NCBI GenBank assembly: GCA_963920685.1
Contig: OY987329.1
Coordinates: 143,498,469 to 143,562,468, forward strand
DNA length: 64,000 bases
Direction of reading: 5' to 3'
Source of the DNA: Polydrusus tereticollis
Taxonomy: Eukaryota > Arthropoda > Insecta > Coleoptera > Curculionidae
Shown piece by piece: positions 49,901-62,600 of this stretch. The stretch's first letter is position 1, and each line of letters opens with the position of its first letter. The position numbers and the translations under genes are program-made. The notes under the pieces were generated by a model. It ran no database searches and was not told the origin of the DNA. It saw only the letters and a list, made by a program, of their open reading frames with translations.

Positions 49901-50135
49901 AACGTTAAAATATTAAAAATATACTTTTGAAAAGGAAAACTATTTATAAAGTATATGTCCGAACCTACTCCATGCGTGTCCCAAAACCGCCCCACCATGG
50001 GGCACGTTCGGAAAAATGCAACTTTTTTTAATTGACCTTTTTTACAAAAAACTGTGAACGTTTTTTATTAAACTGCTATGTTATTAGTTTAAAAATCGCC
50101 TTAAAAAAAGTGTCCGAACCTGCCCCACTCTACCC
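46961..50135 (+). mobile_element. Pogo/Tigger-type element with repeated subterminal motifs
   Basis: GGGTAGAGTGGGGCAGGTTT (46961) and its inverse CTGCCCCACTCTACCC (ending 50135) are flanked by TA. Copies of a GGGG(C/T)AC..TCCGGAC-type motif lie inside both ends: about 46985, 47319, 47345 and 47365 on the left; about 49955, 49980 and 50010 on the right. The transposase lies between them. Confidence 0.85.
47460..49292 (+). CDS. Pogo-type transposase, long ORF, first catalytic Asp changed to Tyr
   Basis: 610 codons. N-terminal psq-like helix-turn-helix (about residues 13-55, SIRVAASTFGVKKSTLHDRV), a CENP-B-like second DNA-binding region (about 85-165), then a DDE_1 core. IWNTYETGVSTV has Tyr202 where the family has Asp (GAT would become TAT by one change). 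The second and third acidic residues are present in LLLMDNHETH (Asp314) and MQPLDKAVYGPFK (Asp350), 35 residues apart. The C-terminal third is Lys/Ser-rich. After the TGA at 49292 more coding-like sequence follows in other frames (an acidic SSDSDSEF stretch at 49330, a possible intron 49441-49500, and VKYLRHSHNRFHFP to a stop at 49793). The original protein was therefore probably longer and spliced. Likely catalytically dead. Confidence 0.85.
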   Translation: MVRNYVKKRNRPEVSEETIQTAVSNVIQNNMSIRVAASTFGVKKSTLHDRVTNRVSKANSQNALDSGNESDEGSLQISGLSKYATRQVFSVNEEYELESYLKQSSPILYGLTYKATRILALQYAVKLGKKIRIQWKANEMTGVDWMRIFMKRHPRLSLRKPENTSIARASAFNKHNVEEFFKNYSQIQAKYIFDPSRIWNTYETGVSTVIQAPKVIAETGKRVVGQSVSGERGTLVTFCGVVSATGNTIPPMYIYPRIHMKNNFLNGSVPGANGAIGYGSKSGWMTAPLFVKLLEHIQKHTQSSPIHPILLLMDNHETHVSVEAINYSREHGIVLLSFPPDCTHRMQPLDKAVYGPFKQKCKVSFNDFILGNPGKPITIYDIAKLTSEPYLQSFTPKNIISSFSSTGLWPINRLFSDTDFFGAYATDRPNPQPEGNENSEKSATIIDPSLTSQQDDQIVTYADIAPSEPDNVLIDQASTSSLSNHLFTASGSNEDVTAMMRSIINEIVNEATKLSINIVSMHILKPSDIKPFPKALPRKTNRKSRVGKSRIYTSTPEKTRIEELEKIRRLKLEMSGTKKTLVINRTSTQKLKNKKPTTNRMPKRNKIRKI

Positions 50136-50516
50136 TATGTAGTTTGTATCGCATTCTTTTAGTAATACAGTTTTTTCAGATTCTGTAAAATTTCAAATAA
50201 TGGAGTTACGAGGGTTCCTCATGAGGATATCGATTTGAACATGCACTATTTTTAGTGTGGTAAGTGTGAATTTACCGCACTAGTTCGGTACAGTGACAAT
50301 TCTATCGTGTGGATTAACTTTTAATTTGTAACTTTCACGACAATGAGACAATAATATTTAAGAAAAACATACTTTTTTAGTGCATTGTTTATTTTTCTAT
50401 TTAGCTCCTTTAAACTTGGGAATAAATCTATACGCATACAAAAATTAAACAATATACATGGAAACTCTTATAAAACAAATATTTATTAAAAAAAACTTTT
50501 CAACAAATATAGCTCT

Positions 50517-50522
50517 TTATTT
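50517..50522 (-). promoter_or_regulatory. Candidate polyadenylation signal of the aminopeptidase gene
   Basis: AATAAA on the minus strand, about 25 bases after the stop codon at 50547. Others further downstream are possible. Confidence 0.5.
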
Positions 50523-50546
50523 ATTTTAATCTCTAAATCCTAAGGT

Positions 50547-50696
50547 TTAGCTCTCAGTCAAATTTTGTATCCAGCTCTCGACTGAAGACTTGTAGCTCGC
50601 CAACCAATTGATATTATTTTTGACAGTTTCAAGTGCTGTCAATCTTGATGACGCACCCGCTCCGGCTTCTGGGTACTTTGCGAAGAATTCATTCAT
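50547..50696 (-). CDS. Aminopeptidase terminal exon
   Basis: Begins MNEFFAKYPEAGAGASSRLT after a TACGCAG acceptor and ends ASYKSSVESWIQNLTES then TAA (50549-50547). Confidence 0.9.
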   Translation of the reverse strand: MNEFFAKYPEAGAGASSRLTALETVKNNINWLASYKSSVESWIQNLTES

Positions 50697-53600
50697 CTGC
50701 GTAAAATTTTACGTTTACAGTATTTTTCCAACAAAGCGCGGAAAAACTAGTTGCAAAAAGGAAAACCTTCAGTTTTATGATTTTTAATTTTATAACTGAA
50801 ACTGGGAATTCTAGGTATTCTTGATTTCGGATTTCCGCGCAAGATTTAGATACAATAATTAAAAATAATTTTGATGAATTTGATAATATAACGTTCTTTA
50901 GACGATTTTGCCTCACTAAAATCACTTTTACATTTACTTATTTATTTTCAGGAACAATGGAAATAGAACCTAGTTTTTATTTAGTTTCAACCAAAAGCAA
51001 ATCCAGTTGTCAAAGTACTCAAAGTGGAAGTTGAAATATTATTGTAACTTATAAATTTAAATAAATTCACCGATCTGAAATTAGCAAACAACCTAAAACT
51101 TAAAAAACTGGATTGTTGCCAAGTGTATTCTCCGGTTAATTAAACGGACTTTTATTTTTGGTGGAGCAATTCATCTACCAATAATCATTGATTAAAAATA
51201 AATCTCCGATTAATTAATCCATGTTTATACGGTTAATGGCACAATCAGTCCTTAGATTTGTTCTGTCTCCTGAAAAACTTATAAAAATGAAACTACACCC
51301 TTTTCGCACTAGTCCGAAAAACGAATTTTCTACATCGCCATTCTTTGCGAGTCAAATGTTTAAATGTATGAATTAATTGAACAAACCTCAGTTAGTCTTT
51401 CTTGACTGGTAAATGCGGCAGTGACTGTACGAATCATAGTTCCCAGATATCTGTCGTTTAGACCGAATCTATCCACGAGGTATTCCCAGTTGTTTCTGCA
51501 GACGAAATAAAAAATTTTAAAAACAGAGGAACTTACAGGGTAGAGGTTGAATTTGACATACTATGCAATCGATAATTTACTATAACGGAGTCTCCTAAAA
51601 TGAAAAAATTAAGTACTTATATACCTGACGAAATCCCATACAATATCGGTTCCTGCTGGATTTGAGGAAATATATCCCAAAAGGGTAAAATAGTCTTGAC
51701 CTCTCACGACACTCTCATTTTTGGCCAATTCAAGTAACCTAAAATTAGTAATAAAAATAATCTATTTATCTACAATTATTTTTTTTATTGAAAAGTTTGC
51801 AATGACAGCTATATAACTGTTTTTGATTCAAAGCTCGATTAGACAGACTACATATTTGATTATATTATGGAGTCTATAAACATCCCAACTAGCAAAATAA
51901 ATGTTATAAAGGTAGTATAAACTGCTACACAATAAATTTTATAGAAGCTCAAAATTCCTATAACGCGGTTAAATACCCTTAGTATGCGATATTTATAGGA
52001 TCAAAAAGGGCCCATTTAAAATCATTTTGATATCTACTATAAGAGTTCTATAGAAGTTGTGCAAAACCCTTTTAAAGCAATTTAATGCAATAAGTTTAAA
52101 ACTGTTTGTAGTGTGTATTTGGTGATTTGATCGACACTTTCAGACTCTTACACAAATATTGTATAGTTGATTATCTGATAATATAGCAATTATTTAAAAA
52201 GGTGTTTAGTTTTTTAGTGCAGAATTTTAGAACCAAATTATTTTAAAATGGGCGTATAACAACGGAGATTATAAAAATGTACCTATTTATTTAGAAATTG
52301 ATCAGCCTAAACTTAATGGCGCTCGTTCGCTAAAAATGATTGATATTATATTACCTTTACCATTTTAACAATCTGGGATTAACGTTAATAATTCAAACGT
52401 CATTGCGCCGTATATTGATAAACTATGTATATATTTGTGACACAAAAAAGATGCGCTTTAGTTTTGCCCACGTTCGCTTTAAGAAGCTAATCTAAAAAAA
52501 CGTATTTATAAAAGATTAAGTCTTTTTCTAGATTAAACGTAAGTATACAACCCTAATATAACCTTAATAAAACATGTATATATAAGTATTTTACAAGGCG
52601 CTATTAAAAGCTGTTTGTGCTCTTCCACAATATGGTTGCAATACTTAGATAGATATACAATTTCAAAGGTTGCATATCGTATTATAATACTTTTGTAAAA
52701 TTCTTAAACAAGCACAAATCATTTGTTCTATATTAAAAGCTGTAAAAGCCGTTATAAGACAAATTGATGCAAGTATTTTTCTTTACGAACAAAATTATAG
52801 CAACGATATATGCTACAAAACAAAACTATTCTTAAGACAACGCTATTCGATAATTATAAAATAATTCGCTTCTTTTAAAGTTCTACTTTGCTAGTTGGAA
52901 TAACACCTATACTTTATAGTTTTAATTAGTCCGCATCTCTGCTATGTTTTAAATTATTCATTGCATAAAAAATAATTCTGTTACCGAAGTCGCAAACTGT
53001 GAACTAATGGGGTCATTACTATACTCGTGTAAGAATGGATATAATTTCTTATTTAAATATACATAAGTACCTAATTAAAACATTATTAAATTGTTGTAGA
53101 ACAAATAATCTCCAAAATGTATTCTTTATTCAATCATGTCTCGCCGATAAAGTAAAACGGCGATATCTTTTTGAAAAAGAAATGGATGGATGTTACACTG
53201 ACAAAAACTGGATTTACCGATGTCGTGGATTGCAGAATTAGAGCTACTTTAACGCACGTTTCTATGTTATTCAAACTGAGCCTACGAATTATCACAAATT
53301 ATTTAAAAATGCTACAATAACTCAGCTTCTTTTGGTTCGCGTCAACACAGAAATATCAACATTTTAAACACATCTGGGATTAACACAATTCTTCATTTTG
53401 TAACCATTTTATGAGTTACCTGAAATCAGTTTTTGGATTGGGAAAACTTACTAACTGACTTTAAAAGTGCCGTCTTGACCCAGACGTGCAATATTTATGT
53501 GTAAATTATTTTGAGTTGAAATAAGTCATAAAAAGTGCTCTAAAAACCCATGTCGAGGGTAAATCACCGATCAAAAGGTCACGGAAAGTTCCGAATTCGC

Positions 53601-56600
53601 GCGCGGTAACTTCATCCCATTGTTATTAGTATCTCGTGCACGTCGGCGTCGTGTCGTCATGGACCACATAACTGGACTTGCTATCCGCGCAATCGTTGAT
53701 CGGAGGGATCTTGTTTATTTTTGTTCAGAGTTTGTTCTCATACAGGTGCGTGAAAATGAGGATACTCCAACTTTAGGACAGATTAAATCTATAGTCGTTA
53801 AGATAATCATCGTGAGCTAGAACAACTTAAAGGTCAAGTTTTGATAGTTCGAATCATGAATTAATCTAGCCCGAGTAGTAACGCATCACAATTCCCATAT
53901 TGGTCTCGGGCAGCTTAAACAATGAATTGCTGCAGCCCACGTCGCATGTGTTCCTCAAACCCAGTTACGATTAGCTAAGCTAGCTAGCTAAAACAACCCA
54001 TCTTCAGGGCTATTATAACTCATTAACAGTGATTTGATGAAATTTCTTCGATTTAGTTGCCGCAATTCAGAGGTCTGAGCTGTCCCCTATTAGCAACACG
54101 CGTCGGTCTAGGATAACTCATATTTGAGTTATATTAACTCGATATTTCGCTTAGTGTACTCCAGAGTGTGTACTTAGAATTCGGTCATACACAATTTACG
54201 CTGCTCAGGTTTTAAATGACGTTGTTTCGTACAGTCTTGGTTAGTTTCAATTAAACAACTCGCCAATATTTGCCAGACAAAAACTTCAGAACAAAACACA
54301 CAAAAAATAAAATATACTGAATTTCTAACAATCTCTTGACTCGAACTTGTCTACGACACTGAACGTTGGTTAGAAGCAATAAGAAAGCATGCGAGCGCCT
54401 CTAGACAAGGGATTTTCTTACCTGCGTTGCCAAATTGAGTAGACCAAGTACCGTAGGGTGTAAAGGCCCTTAATGACATGCTGATTTTGGTATATTTTAT
54501 GGAAATTTAAATGAAATATTTTAAAACCTGGCAACATGTAAAGACTTATTAATGCAAATCTTTCCAAGCGGTTTGAAATGCTTTTATTTCAGTTAAAAGT
54601 CGGTGAATCGATGTTAATTATTTTCTCCGCACACCGTCAATGGTGATAAGAACAGTTTTGCCAATTATTTGGGGATCGTAGTATACATAATTATTTATTT
54701 TTGTATTAGTAAACGTTATAATGCTATTTTAGTGAGCAATATTAAAATAATCACAAGGCTTATTATATATCTAACTCTGATCTCATAGCATGACGTGCAG
54801 AGGCATTTGTTTTGTTTTTAGTAACATGCTGGTGAAAAGTAGCACCACATTGTTATTGATAATAAAAAAGGTCAATTGTTTTTTAGAAAAGGTTGTGCAA
54901 GGTTCATGTAATTGCGTTAATCCAATTTTTTACATTATAAGACACGTGGATATTTTTACCTTTGTAACATGGTGGCGTTTTTAATATTAGCCAAGCCATT
55001 AACCAATTTTAATTTTTCAGTTGCATCACTTTCTTTTAGATATACTTCTAGTAACTTGTTCCAAGTTTCTTCGTTAGCATTAACCATTCCTAAACAAAAA
55101 AGAGAGAAAAACATAAATTTACATTGAACATTCTACATGGCCATTCCGTATATATTGACCCATATGCTAGCGGCTTGATATTGATAGAAATATCAAAAAA
55201 ATAAAATAAATAAAGTTGAAGAATTTTACCTAAACTTTTTAAAAAACTTATCAGAAAAAACAAAAAACTGTTGAAACTTTAAAATTTTTGAACGAGTTGT
55301 GGTTTTGAAATGGAACACCCTATATAATATTAGATATTTGGGAAGACTTCTTTTACTGATTTAAAAAATATATAGTTTGATACCTTTTAGAAAATATTCG
55401 AATTCTAACTTTCTTAAAAAATAATTAAAATCGGGATAGCCATGGATTAATTAAATGATTTATTAACTTAAATGTTGAGAATAACATCAGCAAGATAAAC
55501 TAATTACAATTACTCAATATGACTGCCATTTCTATCTATACAATCTATATAATCATCTTCCAATTTGTTAATAGCATTTGAAACGTATTCTGTGCAGCAG
55601 TTGTTTAACTTTTCGATTTCTTGGTTAATTTTTTGTCTCAAATGCTGCAAGTTTGTGCTTCTATCAGCATATACTATGTTTTTTAAATAACCCCATAGGG
55701 AAGCATCTAATGAGGTTAGATCTGGGCTGTTGGGTGGTCATTGAATGGTGTCGTGTCTTCCTAACCAATCGTCATAGCGGTTGTTTAAATATTCTGTCAC
55801 AGGGACTATGTATGTTATGTGGCGGAGCTCCATCTTGATGCCAGACCATCTGACAGTACTCATTGATTGACACATCCTCTAAACGAGCTTCTATTTCGTT
55901 GTTAAGAAATTACAGATAGAGCCTTTATAAAATATAGGGCATATGGCTATATTTTTAACTATACCGCACCAAACATGCAAACATATCCTACTTTTGAATT
56001 TTATTTCTACAATATTACGAAGATTAGTTGTAGTCCATACGTGCGTGTTTCTCCTACTGAAAACTCCTGCTGTGGTAAATGTCGCTTCACCACTCTATAA
56101 TATTTTCTAATAAATAAAATAAAATTAAGATCTTGTAAGGATGATAAGCATGTGATCGAAGCGTTTTCTGTATTTTTTCCGTGATATGCCTAAATGATTA
56201 TGAGCATCTTCAATAGAACGGGTCGGATTTTCTTTAGAAAAAGAAATTAGTATTAGGAAACAGTAATAATCTTACTAGCCATCTACCTTTAAAAAACAAC
56301 AGAATATCTAACTCTTTATCCAAATCTTATTGAACTACTTTTGGTTTTCTTTTTATAGATTTTCGCAGTTGAAATCCTCTCTCGATATTTTTAAATGTAT
56401 TTTTGGATGGAACCGGCAAATTAGGATATAGTTCTTGATATTCCTGCCTCGCCCTGTATGCATTTGAGTTTTTTTTATAGAATATACGTAAAAATGCACA
56501 CTCTTCTTCCTGTATATTTGATTTTCGGGTGATAACAAACAACTAAATAAATTTTAATTTAAATATTTTCTAATTGTCAGAAAGGTATCAAACTATACAT

Positions 56601-59600
56601 TTTTGAAATCAGTAAAAAAAGCTCTCCCCAAAAATCTATTAATATACAGGGGTTTCCATTTAAAAATCATAACTTGTTCAAAAATCTGAAAGTTCCAACA
56701 GTCTTTTGTTTCTTCTGATATTTTTTTAAAGAACTTCAGATAAAGTTCTACAACTTTATTCATGTTAGTTTTTTTAATATCTCTATCAATAAAACCGCTA
56801 GCTATGGGTCAATATATGAATGACGCTGTTCACAAACGATACATTTTATGTTATACATTTTTTGATAAAAGAGCAGGCTCTAATACAGTGGACTAAAGAA
56901 TCTAAAAACCGGTAAAATAAATTAAAAAATGATTACCATATTTATAAACGATGCCTCTCAAGTTTTGAGATAACGGTTGAGTCGATACAGTTATCCAGGT
57001 ATTGAACCTTTCCTCTGCTTGAGCTAAACATTCTGTATGATCTACAGCACAAGCCAAGCTAAGAACTACGATACGAGTCAACCTAAGAAATAAGTTCGAT
57101 TTGATAAAATATCTTGAATGTTTTCAAATTAATTTTACTAAAAAGGCTTTTTTATACTTTTAGGTTATTTTTAAGAAATTTGAGCGAACAAAACTTGAAA
57201 GATGACTTCTGTGTAGTTTTAATTGCTAAATCATAACTCCCATCAGATTAAGATGAAACCGATATTTTTTAAGAATGGAATTAATTTCAAAACAAAACGT
57301 TGGGCGTTACTACTGTAAAATGAAAAAACAATTTTTTGCTTATGTACTACAACTGTAGTATCCAGTATCCAGTTACGTGTTTTAGTAATTTTGGAAAAAA
57401 ATCTGTACAACTATTTTAACATTCTTGTGTACTGAAAACAGAGTCGTTAGAATCTATAAATATTTAACTGAATTTTTGCCCTAAAACTAAGAGAATGAAG
57501 TTTAGCCACATACTTAAATAACATGATATAACTATAGAAAGTGTTAACTAATTACCGTGTAAGATGGCTATCAGTAGTTCCTTCGTTCCATGTTAGGTTA
57601 CTGTAAGCATTGGATACGACGCCTCTTATATAACTCTGTAACGAAACAATATATTCGTATCATTAGGTACGTATTATATAGAAACATGTTATTTTCTCCT
57701 GGTTCAATATAATTTCTTACCTTAAATGACTCGTTATAACTAGATTGTCTTAAGTAGAGTAAAATGCCTTGCAATTTTGATGATGCGACTGTCCATGGAG
57801 CATAGTCTAACTCATTGGTTAATTGCCTGGACAATTCTAGAGGAACACTATAAAAAAATCTATTACATTCACACATTCCGTTATCCATAAATAAGTCAAA
57901 TAAACTGCATCCTTTTTACAATACCCTTTAAATGTCTATTCTATGATTTGAAAAAATCTTAACTGGTTTAAGTACTATGGACGTTGATTGAGGACACTAA
58001 TAAGATGCGCAACCTTACGGGATAAAACGTGGAAAAATAATGCTCAGTGCGAAGATGGCGTTACTGTCACGATGCACAAGAATTTTTAGTCGAAACTGGT
58101 GGCTAAGTCCCCAGTTCGTCAGTTAAGCGCATCTCCCTTGTCTTTGTCTAGGGCTATGGCATGGCTCACTCACTCACTCGTCGACTCGAGGGCTCGAGGG
58201 TCGTAAGGTTTCTGCTGTAGTATGCGGTCTACTACAAAATTTCTGCTATACCATGCAGTTTACTTACGATTATGATATTAGGAGACGAAAATGAAAATGT
58301 TACACAGGAATTACGTGGTTATGTTAGTAGGCAACATTATTTATAGTAGAAACTAATCAGAATTATAATACACACACACACGAAGAGAGGTGAGCCCATC
58401 TGGCGGAAGTCCTTGTGGCCCTGAGCTTATTTGCTCAGAGTCTCAATGACTCCTTCCAGACTTCCTTCCACGCCCCCCTGCGGTCCAGTTCCGCAGGGTC
58501 TCACCAAAAAGTACTTAAGGTACTTTTACTCTGAAATCTAAGAGAGGGGTGTATTATTAGTTTTGTGAGGTGTATCGGGGGAGGGCTTTGGTGGGTGGGT
58601 GATTGATGCTGCTTGGCGCACCTAGAGAAGTTGGTAACGGGGACGTTTATGACGATACGGGGCATCGATGTCATAATTGGAAGCTTGTCTGATGAGGGGG
58701 TTTGGGTGTTCGGGGGCCGAAGTTAGAATCTTCGTGTTTCTCTCGCGGAGAAACTGGGAAAGGGGTGTGTGTTTGATGTCGCGGTGTAGGTCTACGTTAC
58801 GGATGAACCATAAGATATTCATGGCGGTGCGAATGTAACGATTTTCAAGGACTTGGAGGCGGTTAATGTGGGAGGGGGTTGCGTGACCCCACGCCACTGA
58901 ACCGTATGTGAGGGCGGGTCTGATGATGGCTTTGATGAGGTGGATTTTGTTTTTGTGGCTTAGGGTGCTGTGGCGGTTGAGGAGGGAGTATAGAAGAGAG
59001 TATGTCATTCTGGCTTTGTTGAGGTTGCCTTGGATTTGGGGCTGCCAGCGGGGGGTTTTGTCTAGGGTGATACCGAGATATTTCACTGAGTCTGACCAGG
59101 GAACATCGCGACCAAGAATTATAATGTATTTTACATGCTCTTATATACCTGCCTAAATAATTTTAAAGCCTGATGATATTGGGGGTACCTACTGGAATAC
59201 AAAGGGATTATAATTATTCCAGGAACAAAGGCATCGAATGAATAATATGCAAATAATAAACAAGTAATAAGAATTATCCGTAAACCGTAATTAAATATTA
59301 AGTAGATCAAGATCAGCCGGTAGACCACATACTATAGTGACACTTTTAATTTTCTTTGACGGTCTAGATCTTAGAATCAGTAGCAAGGTGTCCTCTTGAT
59401 CCATTTGTGTATCCTGATTTTATAGCTTTGAATCTTGCCGGGTAATTTTTCGAAAATTTCTATAATTGGGGCTTTTGTTGCTAGTAAATAATTATTAGGT
59501 CGATAATATTTGGTTAAAAGACAAAGTTTAATGCCCACAGGTTAATCTTAAGGCTCGAGTGGTTTACATTAAGATTACTTACTGATTTTATATTTTTGTG

Positions 59601-62600
59601 TTTATAAAATAAAGTGTACGTTTTTAAACTATTTAATATTACCCAGACCGTAATTACTTAGTTTAATAAAAAGTATGTAACATATTTTTTTCATAAGCCA
59701 GTTTAAGCATATAATCTTGATTTCAAAACCTAAAGGGATTTAATCATTAGTAAAAACACAAGAGTTTTTTTTCATCGGGTAAATTTCTGTTTGTAACGAA
59801 ATAATGGTACAAATAAGTAATTTCACGAGAAAACGTGCAAATGCTGGTATTCCGAGCAAAATTACTGGTGGAAAAATTTTGAGTCAAAAAGAAGTTTTAA
59901 AAGGCCAGAGTGTTTTGGGCAAGATAAATTAACGACAGAATAATATGAACGAGCAAACAAGAATAATTATATTAATATGATTAAATTATTTAAATAATAT
60001 TACTAAATACTTGTGTACCTACACATTGTTACAAATTATTTATTTATATTTCAGTTCAGGTTTGTTCACTTCTCCGTCAGCTCGTCGCTTTAGTGTTTTT
60101 TGTGGATTGTGGATTTGGTTTTCAATATTTCTTATTATTGTTTGTTAAGTTGAACCTTCATGAAAATGGCCCATATTTCAGTATCAACAATACTAATTAT
60201 AATAATAATACAATAATTACAATAATAAATATGTATAACTGACAAGACAGGCATTAAAGTGACTCTATAGATATAGTCTAGTTATGGGAATCTGGGGACC
60301 ACTGAATAAACAAGCTTTTTAAATTCGGAAAACTTATTTAAATCTGATCCGCAGTTCGTGTTAAACAGATATTTAAAAATATTGACATAAACTCAAATTA
60401 TCATCACATTACACGAAAACTTACGAGTAGGACTGCAAGCCAGACTCTGCAATACCGAATGTTTCCTCAAGCAAATGTGTCCGATCAGTTACAGGTAACA
60501 AGGAGTAGATGTTGGTAAGGCTTTGCCATTCCTCTTCTTGGTAGTTCACTCTGTAGTACCCAACTTGGTCATAGTTAAATTTCAGCCAATTTGCTCCTGT
60601 TGGTCGCTTTACGGTAACTGAAATAAACTTCCTTGAAAGCTCTGTCATTTATCATAATAATTACCATGCATTAACTTACTGCTGTCTTGATCATATGGGA
60701 ATAGAATTAAATCAGTGGATCTGCCTAAATTTGTAATGTAGGTCACAGGAATTGTCCATTTATACCTAAAATAAAGTTTATATATATTTAACAATAGTTA
60801 AAATTGTCAAAATTTAACATACTGATATGTAACGCTCGAATCGTAGGTGGCGTTCGGATCTTTTAAAAATCTTTTTTGAGTCAGCGTGTAGTTGCCAGTC
60901 GTGGAATCGTATACAGCATCTAAAACTGGATAGCCCATTTGAACAGTAAACGTGTCCATCATCTGGGATACATCAAAAGTAGTTCCCACCTAACAAAAAA
61001 TATAAAATTTTTGAACGGACGCCTATCAAGAGAATCATAACAACTTACCACCGCCTGAATCTCGTCCAAAAAGTTTTTGGTAACGGCATTGCCATAAGCG
61101 TACTTGATCAGGTAGTTGGTAACACCTTTTTGAAAAACCGTTTCACCAACAGCATTTTCTAACATTCGAAGAATGGAAGCACCCTGAAAAAGATTAGTTA
61201 CAATTTTACCTTCAGTTTCAATATAGTAAAGTTTGCATTATACCGTCGATCTTTTGACTGCCATGAAGCCCTAATTATCCTTCTGGCCATAAAATGCCAC
61301 AAATTTATATCTTTTCCGTACAAATTACCTGCATTCCTAATTGCTATACCATCTAAAGTAGGTATAAACAACTAATAATATATAAATAGAAAATTGATTT
61401 CTATTATTCCAATTGGTTTTTCGATCAGGGTATATTAGTGTTTGGTTTACAGGCGAGTGATATGTTTTGTTGCATTAGTGCTAGAATGCGGCGTAGAATG
61501 GGCTTAAGCTGAGAGTGGAGCATCTGGTATAGTATTTGTAGAATTATATCGTTGATCTTTAGACTGCAATAAAACCCTCATTATCCCTTTGACCACAAAA
61601 TAAATAAGGAAATCCCAAAATTTTCGAGTAGAGCCGGACCAGGTACAAATTCACTTTATACCTTTATAGGTACCTAAAACTAAAAATACCTACTAAAATT
61701 ATTTTAAATTATAAAAATAAATCATGTGGTGTAGGTACATTTTCAAGCCGACCCTGATCCCATTTATTCAGCTTTGAAGAGGTTGAGGCGTATACAATAG
61801 GATTTAATTAGGTAGATTATTTATGGCAGTAAGAGTTAACGGTATAATTCTGCAAATATTATACTGTCTCTTTCAGCAGACCAGGGCCGGATTAACCATG
61901 AGGCCAGTGAGGCCACTGGCCTCGGGCCCACACCAACCGTGTTAGAAAGTGGAAAAAAAAATTCCAAATATAATCCCAATGTCGAATCGCGTACTCAATA
62001 GAATAATTATAGAAATTTTCGATACTAATCGATTCTTCCGTGGAAATCGATACTACTATCAAAAAGATTCACAGCATATGAAGTTGCTTGCTCGGATTCA
62101 TTGATGATCTTCAAACGATTACAACTGAAGAGTCAAACGCAAAAGCGAAAAATCTTGCTGATTGTTTTCCAGAAGATGTAGAATCGACTCTTGGCAATGA
62201 ACTGGTTCAACTCGCCGAACTAGCAAGCCTCTATGGACGGAAAATCGGAGAATCTGAAGCACAATTCCTTTATCGCATATTAATGGAGAACAATCTGCGC
62301 TCAACTTTTGTAAATGCTGAAATAGTCAGTTCTTCGCATATACTTGTCCATGATGGTGTCCAATTGCAGTGGAGAGAGATCATTCTCCAAAATAAAACTG
62401 ATCAAAAATAGATTACGTACGAGTATGGAACAGAAACGTCTTACCAGCCTCATGATTCTGAGCACAGAAATTTACATTGTTCGTGATTTATCTTTCGAAA
62501 ATGTTATCGAAGTGTTCGCTTTGATTAAATCTCGTAAAACTTCTGTATTCTAACCACACATACGATTCTGATGATTGTCATTAACGACATTTATATTACA

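Larger units (their letters stand above)
45065..50226. mobile_element. Candidate large DNA transposon with CCTCATGAG inverted ends
   Basis: CCTCATGAG..AACC..GTAACTCCATTT (45065) is matched in inverse orientation at the right (TGGAGTTACGAGGGTTCCTCATGAGG, first 20 bases from 50201; ends 50226) over about 40 bases. The related phrase AATACCTCTTAACTCC recurs inside at 45193 and 46862, like subterminal repeats. The interior has a decayed TE-type ORF (45715-46408), a hammerhead foldback (45207-45655) and a pogo element (46961-50135). Without the last two it would be about 1.5 kb. No clear target duplication was found. Confidence 0.45.

Noticed and set aside
53620..53820. 66-codon plus frame in a GC-richer patch
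   Set aside because: Starts inside a host intron, no domain, no splice context or repeat partner; kept only as part of the no-gene stretch.
53990..54040. CTGAAGATGGG on the minus strand as another hammerhead
   Set aside because: No GAAA and no stem II/III follow at a workable distance.
58908..59156. Plus-strand 82-codon Leu/Arg-rich frame
   Set aside because: Antisense shadow of the Jockey-type RT fragment.
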